From Platynereis dumerilii (lineage: Eukaryota > Annelida > Polychaeta > Phyllodocida > Nereididae), in contig JAPTHN010000015.1 of assembly GCA_026936325.1 (NCBI GenBank), positions 3,312,117-3,376,116 of the forward strand: DNA of 64,000 nucleotides, in the 5' to 3' direction. The position numbers were made by a program, and so were the translations under genes. This document shows, piece by piece, positions 1 through 9,630 of this stretch (its first letter is position 1; every line of letters begins with the position of its first letter). Under the pieces are notes generated by a model. The model was given only the letters and a program-made list of their open reading frames with translations. It was not told where the DNA came from and did not search any database.

Positions 1-863
1 AGCCATCTAGTAATTTCATCGTCTGAACTCCGATGACTCTCTCTCGATATAATTGTTCCCCTGGTTGAGTTCAGTGTCCTGTGTGGCTCTGCACTCACCG
101 GGGCTCCGTCTATATCAGCAATTGACAACAGCTTTTCAGACTGGTCCCTTGTCCTTGTTTGAATAAGGACAGCGCCTGTTCGCAGTGTCCTGCCACTCTC
201 GACTGTTCCAATTAGACTTTCAATTTCGTCATGAATTTTCAGGAAAGACATGGACTGCAACGCTCCGTTGGCTCCTGTAATAACAATATAACTGGGCCAG
301 TGATTCTTAAATGGATTCATCAGTGCATCTGAAAGATCAGGTGCATATCGGAAGCGTTTTGCTTCTGGAGATATTCCAGTATCCACCATTGCGGACCCAG
401 CCTGGTTTCCCACTGGAGAACGCGTGGAATTTTGACTAGTAGCCATAAGAAGTTCTGTATTTCATCCCTCATGCTCCCCACCCGCCACGGAGTCCAACAA
501 GGGGAGACCAACTTGGATAGGGCAGAGCCCAGTATCCTAGTCCCAGGGATACATGAGGGATATACTCGCAAAAGGGTAGGCCTGCGATACAGCCTCAAAT
601 CATGGAAACAGTAACCATGGCAGGCAAATATCCGGATTCTAACCTTCCTTGATTAGCCCATCAGCCATGGCCCAATAGGACCGAAGTCCTAATGACAACA
701 TGACAAGCCGATTGACTGGACCGGGCCAATCCAGCCTCCCGTCTAGGAGAAATCCAGGCCAAAGCAGTGTATTGTATGGGAGGGACCAACATAGGCCCGC
801 CCGACTCAACTACCAGGACCCCTTCATCCTCCGACACGGAACACGGAGGTGGAAGATGCTTCA
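1..863 (-). mobile_element. I/Nimb-like LINE fragment A: 5' UTR and start of ORF1
   Basis: Read on the minus strand, 863 down to about 430 matches the 5' UTR of the second LINE copy at 25205-25745; both contain the GAGCCCAACAAGG-like block and the CCATCAGCCATGGCC block. Below that, an open frame translates to an ORF1 (gag-like) N-terminus: NSTRGTIISRESHRSSDDEI here against NSCKGVVSSTESMTCSDEEL in the second copy. The fragment runs off the left edge, so its length and state are unknown. It abuts fragment B at 863. Confidence 0.75.
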
Positions 864-2219
864 AAAGTTGGTAATGTATCTCATCTGGCCTTTTTTAAGC
901 GCTCCAATTAGCTCTTCCATGGTAAGAGGACTATTATATTCTTCTAGATTATTTGATTGTAGGTTCAAAGAAAGATGTTCTGCCTGAGCTTTAAACCGTT
1001 GAAAGTCAGGAGAATAATTTTCCGAAGAAGAATTGTAAGAGAACTTTTCAGCAAGCTTATTTGCTATATGTTCTGCTGATGAATATTCTTCACCATTGAT
1101 GATGAGGTGACTGATTTTAGATGATGTTGCTTTGCCTTGGATTTTTTTAATCATTTCCCACACTTTGGCTGATGGTGTTCTTTCGTTTAACTTTGAAATG
1201 TAATTTTGCCATGTTGTCCTCTTTTTTTGTCTAATCAGGCGTCTAGTTTTAGCTCTAATAATACGGAAACTCTCCAGGTTTTCCGTTGTTGGCCTGGTGT
1301 TGAAAGTTCTAAGAGCTTTTTTCCTGTTTTTAATGGCCTCTTTAACCTCTGCATCGTACCAAGGTCTTGTTTGTTTTCTACTACCTCCTTTCGTTTTTGG
1401 TATTGATAAATTCGCGATGGCAATGATATCTTTAGTGAACTTTTCAACAGGGGAATCGTCATTTATATATGAAGGAATTTTTATGAGATTAGACGCTAAT
1501 TTAAGGTAGAGGTCCCAATCAGCCTTGTCTAATTTCCACCTAGGATGGTTTGGTATGGAGGAGCTAGATGTAGATTCAAGAACGATAGGAAAATGATCAC
1601 TACCATGGCAGTCGTTTAATACATACCACTTGAAGTCTAAGAAAAGTGCAGGATCACTTATACTAAGGTCTATGGGACTGTATGTCCCATGACCAGGGTG
1701 AAGATATGTGAATGTTCCGTCATTGAAGACACACAGATCATTCGATGAAAGAAAGTCTTCAATTGTGAACCCCTTGTTATTTGTTTGGGAACCCCCCCAC
1801 ATAGGATGATGCCCATTAAAATCCCCAAGTAAAAGACATGGTGAGGGCAATTGCTCATAGAGATGGTTTCATTCATGAATTGTTAAATGGTGACTTGGTG
1901 GAAAATATAAAGAACAGATGGTGAATGTTTTATGGGATGATATGCGGATTGCAACCGCCTGGAGGTTGGTTTCTAAATTGACTGAAGAATGGATAATATC
2001 GTCTCTGATCAGAATAGAGGAGCCACCAGAGGCTCTATCCTGATTTATACCATTATAACAATTATGAAACGTATAATGTCTTAATCTTGGACTGTCGGTG
2101 GACTTCAGATAAGTCTCCTGCAAACAGAAGACGGCAGGATGAAGATCTGCAACCAGGATGTTTACTTCATCGAGGTTGGCTCTGAAGCCCCGACAGTTCC
2201 ATTGTATTATGGTTTCCAT
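861..2219 (-). CDS. LINE ORF2 N-terminal part: AP-like endonuclease, truncated (fragment B)
   Basis: The product begins METIIQWNCRGFRANLDEV, the start of an apurinic-type endonuclease that nicks target DNA for target-primed reverse transcription. Visible motifs are the N in WNCRG, the E in LQETYL, GDFNGHHPMWG and GSDHFPI, all typical of I/Jockey-group LINEs. One in-frame TGA at 1869-1871 interrupts the frame between HHLTIHE and NHLYEQL; the second copy reads HHLTVQELNHLFEQL there. The ATG overlaps the ORF1 stop as TAATG, the arrangement expected for termination-reinitiation. The frame ends around the HYQLL codons just before the reverse transcriptase, where fragment A begins. It is a decayed fragment. 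Confidence 0.85.
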
Positions 2220-2745
2220 TATTTGTTTGTGGGATGGTGTTTGTTGGGTTTTGTAAAGTCCCTTTTAAGGGAAGGTTTGAATAGTTTCTGTGCTAGGGAT
2301 GGTAAGGAAGTTTGTTTCTTCCTTACAGGAGACGTTGACTTGGGAGAATGTGGTGATGATTGATGTGTGTTCTCTGTTCTCTTTTCAGAAGATCTTTTCC
2401 GTGGGTTTCCTGCTTCATTTCTAGATCTCATGGGGGGTGATTCGGCCCTAGCTTGACTAGGTCCTGGAGTTGAATCACCCGATTTTTGGAAAGAGGCTGC
2501 ATGTTGTTGAGTAAGAATTTCATTAAGATCTTGAGAGCTGCTTTCTGTCCTTTGTCGGTGGCTTCGATTGATGGCATTTTCTTCCAGTTGTATCCTTCTC
2601 CTCGGTGAATCATGCGGCTTGGGAGCTGGGTATCCCGCCATCTGCGCATAACTCGGGATGCCAGAATTCTGCTCCACAAGCCGTCTAGCCTCTGGGAAGG
2701 ATATTGCCTTGGTCGTCTTCAGTTTACATATTTCTTTTTGTCTAA
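2219..2745 (-). CDS. LINE ORF1 C-terminal part (fragment B)
   Basis: Read on the minus strand from about 2745, the frame gives RQKEICKLKTTKAISFPEAR followed by PSYAQMAGYP and a long Lys/Ser/Pro-rich tail ending at 2219. The E-I..K....ISFPEAR...SYA pattern is the usual segment just after the CCHC knuckles in gag-like ORF1 proteins of I/Jockey-group LINEs. The knuckles themselves are absent because the sequence upstream (above 2745) is the 3' tail of a different LINE piece. The stop overlaps the ORF2 start (TAATG). Confidence 0.75.
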
Positions 2746-5150
2746 GTGTTTGTGTGTTTGTGTTTTACGCCTCTGCAGCACCTTATTGGGCTATATCGAG
2801 GCTTGCTAGGGTATTATTTGTCTTTGTTTATTTTCCTCATATTTTGTAGTATGTCTGTGTTTGGTGCAAAAATGTTATTATGTTTTCTGGCTTGTCTACA
2901 AGAAGTCGAAGTGGATTTGTTGGGAGAAGTGCATTTCTTTGTGTTTGAAAAACTCTACAATCCTTTAGGATGTGTTTGATTGTGAGGGGACATTGGCATT
3001 GCTCACAAATCGGGGCTGGGTCGCCCAGTAGTAGATGGGAATGAGTAAGTCTTGAATGTCCAATAAGACATCTGTGAATCACAATTTGGTCTCTCCGTGT
3101 TCTGGAGGTAATGTGTTGTATATCCCTGATTCTGGGGAAGATTACTCTCAGTTTATTATTCTCACATGCGTTCCACATGACTTGCCATCCGGATTTTATA
3201 TAATCATTGATAGTTGGACGGAGGTCCGTGTACGGAATAGTATCAACGGTAAGATCTTTGGAAAGAGCACTTTTCGCCATAAGATCTGCTTTTTCGTTTC
3301 TAGCTATTCCCACATGACCTGGAATCCAGCAGAAAACAATTTCTTTGCTGTCTAATCCAGACAGGAGCATGAGTATGTCTTGTAGTATGGGATGATCCAA
3401 CCTCTTGCTGGCAAGAGCTTGGATTGCCGATTTAGAGTCCGAACAAATTACAAATTTGTCTTTTTCAGACATTCCAGCAAGCCATACGGCTTTGTAGATT
3501 GCTAAAAGCTCAGCAGTGTATACTGAGCTTTCATTTGAGATGCGCTCACTGTGTAGGTTTGATTTACAGGAAGTTACAGCATAAGCCGTTCGGTTTCCAT
3601 CTTTTGAGCCATCTGTATATAAGAATTTGTAATCATGATATCTAACTTTAAGATCGTAGAACCTTCTTTGGTACTCTAGCGGGTCTGTTTCCGCTTTTTT
3701 CATTTCTTCCAGTTCAGTGTTTACAACTGGTTTTTCCATACTCCAGTGTGGAACCTGCGGAACTTTGTTCTCAGCAATTAAAAATGTATCTATTCCAGCG
3801 GTCTCCAGATGAGGCCTCATCCTCAATCCAAGTGGCCGAATAGCATTTGGTCGTCTGTCATATTTCTCTGTATGGCTAGGATGGAAGACAATTGAGTATG
3901 CTGGATTAAAAGGATTTGCAGCCAGTTTGACAATATACTGTAGAGATAGCTTCAGTCGTCGGAGTGATAAAGGAGGCTCCTTTGCCAGAACATACAGACT
4001 ATCTACTGGCGATGTCCTGAATGCTCCAAGGCTCAAACGAAGTCCTTGATTATGAACTGTATTCAGGCATCGAAGATAAGATGGTCGTGCTGAGCCATAT
4101 ACAATACAGCCATAGTCGAGACGTGCCCGAATCACTGCACGGTAAAGCCTGAGAAGAACAGTGGTGTCACCACCCCAGTTAATTTTTCCCACTACTTTCA
4201 AGATGTTCAACGACTGCAAGCATTTTGCCTTAAGTGCTGTTATGTGGGGGATGAAGGAGAGTTTTGAGTCAAATGTGACTCCAAGAAATTTATTAGAATC
4301 TACTACTTTGATTGCACAATTATCAATTTTAAGTGTTGGCTCAGGATGAGGAGTTCTAAGATGGCAAAAGTGCATACATACTGTTTTTGACTTAGAGAAT
4401 TTAAAGCCATTTTCCTGAGACCATTTATGTAATTTATTAAGACTTAGTTGCAACTGTCTTTCAATAGTTGACATTTGTTTGGATTTTAGTGCAATGAGAA
4501 AGTCATCGACATAGAGTGAGCACATGACATTTTCACGAATAGCTTTAACGATGCTGTTGATTTTTATGTTAAAGCAAGTGGGAGATAGAATGCTTCCCTG
4601 AGGAACACCCATCTCTTGGGGATATTCACTTGAAAGTGTTGCCCCCACCCTTACTTTAAACCACCGATCTTCTAGGAAGGAACCAATAAAATGAGGAAGT
4701 CTACCTCTCAAACCAAAGTCAGACAAATCTTTCAAGATGCCGAATTTCCAGGTCGTATCATACGCATTCTCTAAATCAAAAAATACCGCTACAACATGTT
4801 CCCTTGTTATTAGCGCATCCCTTATGTATGTTTCTAGTCTAACAAGATGATCTACTGTGCTTCTGTGTTTTCTAAAACCACATTGGAATTCTGAGATGGA
4901 ATCGTTGGACTCAAGATACCAGACTAGTCTATCGTTAACAATCCTTTCCATTGTCTTGCAGATACAGCTTGTTAAGGCAATGGGCCTGTAATTAGTAGGA
5001 TCAGTATGATCCTTGTTTGGCTTTGGGATTGGAATAATTGTAGCTACCCTCCAAGAGGCAGGGAAGATTCCATAGTCCCAAATTTTATTAAAAATGTAAA
5101 GAAGAACTAGATGCAGCACAGGATAGGGGATCGTTCGATGCATGTAATGC
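2746..5150 (-). mobile_element. 5'-truncated I/Nimb-like LINE, fragment C with 3' tail
   Basis: This piece carries the reverse transcriptase, RNase H and 3' UTR. The 3' end, read on the minus strand, is a short tail of the form GGCGTAAAACACAAACACAC that stops at about 2745, where ORF1 sequence of fragment B resumes. The same tail occurs alone elsewhere in the window (26215, 32264, 33040, 48528, 51709). Homology to the LINE starts at about codon HY near 5149, so the copy is 5'-truncated at the endonuclease/RT boundary. Sequence from 5150 to 5342 is not LINE-like. Confidence 0.8.
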
Positions 5151-5329
5151 TGTCCCAAAGGGACTGAACTGTCCCCCCTATTTTCACATTTAACTAGAAC
5201 GGAGTGCATGAGATGCACAAACGTAGCTCTGCTACCAGTGCACGACATCGCATTAAAATACTGTGCAACCACTTGAAGGCTTGCTTGAAGACAGAATACG
5301 CCCATCAGTATAGACCCATCGATATACAC
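2837..5329 (-). CDS. LINE ORF2 C-terminal part: reverse transcriptase and RNase H
   Basis: The open frame is 830 codons; about the first 60 residues are non-LINE sequence read through. RT motifs follow in order: IPIPKPNKD and NYRPIAL (residues about 100-119), FFDLENAYD (about 183), MGVPQGSILSP (about 240) and the catalytic YVDD (about 273). RNase H follows with YTDGSKDG (about 571), the Glu of YTAELLA, CSDSKSA (about 629) and WIPGHVG (about 668), then a C-terminal CEQC...H...C finger. RNase H after the RT places it with I-group LINEs such as Nimb. The frame is uninterrupted through the stop, but the copy lacks its endonuclease and start codon. Confidence 0.9.
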   Translation of the reverse strand: MYIDGSILMGVFCLQASLQVVAQYFNAMSCTGSRATFVHLMHSVLVKCENRGDSSVPLGQHYMHRTIPYPVLHLVLLYIFNKIWDYGIFPASWRVATIIPIPKPNKDHTDPTNYRPIALTSCICKTMERIVNDRLVWYLESNDSISEFQCGFRKHRSTVDHLVRLETYIRDALITREHVVAVFFDLENAYDTTWKFGILKDLSDFGLRGRLPHFIGSFLEDRWFKVRVGATLSSEYPQEMGVPQGSILSPTCFNIKINSIVKAIRENVMCSLYVDDFLIALKSKQMSTIERQLQLSLNKLHKWSQENGFKFSKSKTVCMHFCHLRTPHPEPTLKIDNCAIKVVDSNKFLGVTFDSKLSFIPHITALKAKCLQSLNILKVVGKINWGGDTTVLLRLYRAVIRARLDYGCIVYGSARPSYLRCLNTVHNQGLRLSLGAFRTSPVDSLYVLAKEPPLSLRRLKLSLQYIVKLAANPFNPAYSIVFHPSHTEKYDRRPNAIRPLGLRMRPHLETAGIDTFLIAENKVPQVPHWSMEKPVVNTELEEMKKAETDPLEYQRRFYDLKVRYHDYKFLYTDGSKDGNRTAYAVTSCKSNLHSERISNESSVYTAELLAIYKAVWLAGMSEKDKFVICSDSKSAIQALASKRLDHPILQDILMLLSGLDSKEIVFCWIPGHVGIARNEKADLMAKSALSKDLTVDTIPYTDLRPTINDYIKSGWQVMWNACENNKLRVIFPRIRDIQHITSRTRRDQIVIHRCLIGHSRLTHSHLLLGDPAPICEQCQCPLTIKHILKDCRVFQTQRNALLPTNPLRLLVDKPENIITFLHQTQTYYKI

Positions 5330-5342
5330 TCATCAATAGAAA

Positions 5343-6040
5343 CCCATCATCGGTAGGTACAACTCAGTAGACACCAATCAGTCAGTAGACACCCAGCGTT
5401 CAGCGAACACCCAATGGTTGGCATACACTCATCAGTCAGTATACAGCCTTTGGAGTGTATATATCCATTGGTAAGCATTAATATTATTAATACATACACC
5501 CTATGGTACATGTACAGTTGTACACCCTTCAGTCCGCGAACACCCTTTAGTATGCATACATCCTTTGGTACAGTATACACCCTTTGGGAATGTATACACC
5601 CATTGGTAAACATATACTCCCATTGATAAACATATACTCCCATTGATAAACATATACACCCATTGGTAAACCTTGCTGCCATTAGTAAACCTTACACCAT
5701 TGGAAACATTACACCAATTGGTCAACATTACACCCATTGGTCAACATTACACCCATTGGTCAACATTACATCCATTGGTAAACATAAATACGCATACGCC
5801 CTTTGGTGCATATACACCCTTTGGTATGGTATACACTCTTGGAAATGTATACAACCATTGGTGAACATATACACTTATTGCTAAACATATAAACCCACTG
5901 GTAAACATATACACCCATTGGTAAATATATATATCCATTGGTGAGTTTACACCCATTGTTGAATTTACACCCATTGGTATGTGAACATCCATTGGTAAAC
6001 ATTACATCCATTGGTAAACATTACAACCATTGGTAAACAT
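5343..6040. repeat. Degenerate minisatellite, about 20-bp unit (CACCCATTGGTAAACAT-like)
   Basis: CACCCATTGGTAAACAT-like units recur with many substitutions and indels, for example ACACCCATTGGTCAACATT three times in a row near 5720-5760. Copies are more diverged at the left end (CACCCAGCGTTC, CACCCAATGGTT) and sharper at the right. The short open frames across it are a consequence of the repeat, not genes. Confidence 0.85.
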
Positions 6041-7715
6041 TACACTCATTGGCAACCCCTGCCAACACTTGCACCCCCTGCCAACACTTGAACCTACTGC
6101 CAACACTTGCACCCCCTGCCAACACTTGAACCCCGTGCCAACACTTGAACCCCATGCCAACACTTGAACCCCATGCCAACACTTGAACCCCGTGCCAACA
6201 CTTGAACCCCGTGCCAACACTTGAACCCCGTGCCAACACTTGAACCCCGTGCCAACACTTGATCCCCGTGCCAACCCTTGATCCCCGTGCCAACACTTGA
6301 TCCCCGTGCCAACACTTGATCCCCGTGCCAACACTTGATACCCACTGCCAACACTTGAACCCACTGCCCACACTTGAACCCCGTGCCAACACTTGAACCC
6401 CCTGCCAACACTTGAACCCACTGCCAACACTTGAACCCACTGCCAACACTTGAACCCCGTGCCAACACTTGAACCCCGTGCCAACACTTGAACCCACTGC
6501 CAACACTTGAACCCCATGCCAACACTTGAACCCCGTGCCAACACTTGAACCCCGTGCCAACACTTGAGGCCCGTGCCAACACTTGAAGCCCGTGCCAACA
6601 CTTGAAGCCCGTGCCAACACTTGAACCCCGTTCCAAAATTTGAACCCCGTGCCAACCCTTGATCCCCGTGCCAACACTTGAACCCACTGCCAACACTTGA
6701 ACCAACTGCCAACACTTGAACCCCGTGCCAACACTTGAACCCCGTGCCAACACTTGAACCCCGTGCCAACACTTGATCCCCGTGCCAACACTTGAACCCA
6801 CTGCCAACACTTGAACCCCGTGCCAACACTTGAACCCCGCGCCAACACTTGAACCCCGTGCCAACACTTGAACCCCGTGCCAACACTTGAACCCCGTGCC
6901 AACACTTGAACCCCGAGCCAACACCTGAACCCCGAGCCAACACCTGATCCCCGAGCCAACACTTGATCCCGTGCCAACACTTGATCCCGTGCCAACACTT
7001 GATCCCGTGCCAACACTTGATCCCGTGCCAACACTTGAACCCCGTGCCAACACTTGAACTCCGTGCCAACACTTGAACCCTGTGCCAACACTTGAACCCC
7101 GTGCCAACACTTGAACCCCGTGCCAACACTTGAACCCCGTGCCAACACTTGATCCTTGTGCCAACACTTGAACCCACTGACCCCAAGCCAACACTTGAAC
7201 CCACTGCCAACACTTGAACCCCGTGCCAACACTTGAACCCCCTGCCAACACTTGAACCCCTGCCAACACTTGAACCCCATGCCAACACTTGAACCCACTG
7301 CCAACACTTGAACCTACTGCCAACACTTGAACCTACTGCCAACACTTGAACCCCGTGCCAACACTTGAACCCCGTGCCAACACTTGAACCCTGTGCCAAC
7401 ACTTGAACCCCGTGCCAACACTTGAACCCACTGCCAACACTTGAACCCACTGCCAACACTTGAACCCTGTGCCAACATTTGAACCCCGTGCCAACACTTG
7501 AACCCCAAGCCAACACTTGAACCCCAAGCCAACACTTGAACCCCGTGCCAACACTTGATCCTTGTGCCAACACTTGAACCCACTGCCAACACTTGAACCC
7601 ACTGCCAACACTTGAACCTGTGCCAACACTTGAACCTGTGCCAACACTTGCACCCCTTGCCAACACTTGAACCCCGTGCCAACACTTGAACCCCCTGCCA
7701 ACACTTGACCCCCAA
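6041..7715. repeat. 19-bp minisatellite, about 88 copies
   Basis: The unit is GCCAACACTTGAACCCCGT with common variants (CCCACT, CCCCAT, GATCCCCGT, CTTGTG). Because 19 is not a multiple of three, all three minus-strand frames cycle through the same 19-residue peptide, which creates open frames of up to 573 codons. No promoter, unique flanking coding sequence or splice context supports translation. It sits between the LINE fragment and the large TIR element. Confidence 0.95.
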
Positions 7716-7775
7716 GCCAACATTACACCACCTTCAGGGGTATCCCACCCTTAAGGGATACCCCCTATAGTTGGG

Positions 7776-9630
7776 TAGGAACGGGGGGTTCCCATGCACC
7801 CGAAAGATATATTTTTTTAACTTCGGTTTTCGGAATCCTCATAATGTGTAGAAAATATTTTTTTATGTTCCCATCGCCAATTATTGTCCCATGTCATCCG
7901 TACGGCGGCCATCTTGGATTAACGTCGAAAATGCCATAATTTTGACAAAAAATCACTAACTTCTAAACTACTGGTCACAAATAGGCATATGATACCATTT
8001 TTACCTTCAGCGAACGAAGTTCGAAGAAGGTATTGTTATCACTTTGGTCAAAAGTTGTCCGTCCGCCGGGCAGGCGTCCGGGCGGTCGGGCGGTCGGGCG
8101 GTCGGGCGGCGGGCGGATAGATAGTTTCCGGGCCAGTACTCAGCCCCTATTGAATGTACATGGATGAAATTTGGTACACATGTAGCCTGTATGGCCTAGT
8201 TGTGCCTTTTGATGGTCTGATTGATGGAACTTTTGTAATTTTTGAAATATTGAGAAAAATAAAAAAAATTTATTTTTTTCGTTTCCGGGCTAGGACTCCG
8301 CCCGTATTGCATGCACTCGAATGAAATTTGGTACAAATGTAGCCAGTACGGTCTAGTTGTGCCTTTTGATGGTCTCATGGATGAACATTTTGTATTTTTT
8401 GAAATATTGACAAAAATATTAAAAACTTTTTTTTTTTTCATTTCCGGGCTAGGACTCAGCCACTGTTACATGTACATGGATCAAATTTTTCACACATGTA
8501 GCCTATATGGTCTAGTTGTGCCTTTTCATGGTCTGATTGATTGATATTCTATACTTATAGAAATTTTGAGAAAAATTAATTAATTTTTTTTTTTCATTTC
8601 TGGCCAAAACTTGGTCACAATTGCAGGTACATGGATGAAATTTGTTACACATGTCACCTATATGATAAATTTGTGTCCTTTGTGGGTGTGATTCATGGAT
8701 ATTCTATACATCTTGAAATATTGACAAGAAATATTAAAATTTTTATTTTTTGTTTCCAGGCCAAAACTTGGCCATCATTGTATGTCCATAGATCAAAGTT
8801 TATATACATTCCCTATATAGTATTTTAATGCCCTTTGTTGGTCTGCGTCATAGTTACTCCTAATACTTTTTGAAACATTCTGACCCATACCTCACAACTA
8901 ATTCCTTGTTTATGCATGAAACTGGTCCATATTATGTGTATATTGCTCTAGTAAGCTCTTTCCATCGTTCCACATACCCTGGCATGCAGGTGGGTATATG
9001 CCGGGTCATATAGCTAATTTCAGACCAAGATCAGGCCACTATTGCAAATATAACATGCAATGTGGTTCACATCATTTTTATGGTGTAATGCTGTCCTTTT
9101 AAAATGTTGCTGTTCGCTGAAGGTTTGCTGCTGCGCAGCCTATGTTTTCAGGGTAAATTCACCTGGAGAGTTGATTAAAGAGGTCTATTTTGGAATTTGT
9201 TCATTTCTAAACATATAAAAGTGAACAAATAGGCAAAAATGGTGAATTTTTCACCAAAAAATCGATGTTTTTTTTTAATACAAGTAAAGACAATCTCTTC
9301 AGGCACATTCTGATGGACATATAGGTAAGAAAAGACTAGCTGTGTATAGATCTATGCAAGACGTTTAAAATGACACCAAAATAAATAGTTCACTATGAGT
9401 AGAAGCAATTCTAGGTCAAGATAACTGAATGGAAGCGATTCAGTAGCGTCGCTGACGGCACAGTTATAAATCTCACCTGGACGTCACTTCTCAATTACTT
9501 GTCATTTACAGGCATATGATACCACTTTTTCAGGGTAAATCAGTCTGGGAAGTTGATTAATGAAGCCCATTTTGTGATTTATCCAGTCCTAAGTGCATAA
9601 ATGTAAACAAATGTTACAAAAATGGTAATC
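7776..9630 (+). repeat. Left terminal inverted repeat (interrupted)
   Basis: Segments 7776-8002 and 9145-9630 together form the arm that matches 21909-22616 in inverse orientation. The arm contains two related sub-blocks: the phrase GGTAAAT...TTGATTAA..., preceded by CATATGATACCA, occurs once near 7990/9145 and again near 9510-9560. The TIR is therefore itself built from an internal duplication of roughly 380 bp. Confidence 0.85.
8003..9144. mobile_element. Nested TIR element with five 157-bp internal repeats
   Basis: It interrupts the left arm; the intact right arm shows the empty site (GATACC, T-run, CAGGG). Near its ends lie CCTTCAGCGAAC (8004-8015) and the reverse complement GTTCGCTGAAGG (9112-9123). 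The interior has five tandem units beginning TTTCCGGGC/TTTCTGGCC at 8126, 8282, 8441, 8597 and 8753 (spacing 156-159 bp), preceded by a G/C-rich (GGGCGGTC)n tract near 8085-8110. The flanking T-runs could be a short target duplication. There is no coding capacity, so it is non-autonomous. Confidence 0.7.

Noticed and set aside
6041-7715. Possible CRISPR array (short repeats at regular spacing)
   Set aside because: The units are directly adjacent without unique spacers, and the context is an animal nuclear genome.
6002-7723. 573-codon ORF across the 19-bp repeat
   Set aside because: Equivalent frames are open in all three minus registers; it is a repeat artefact.
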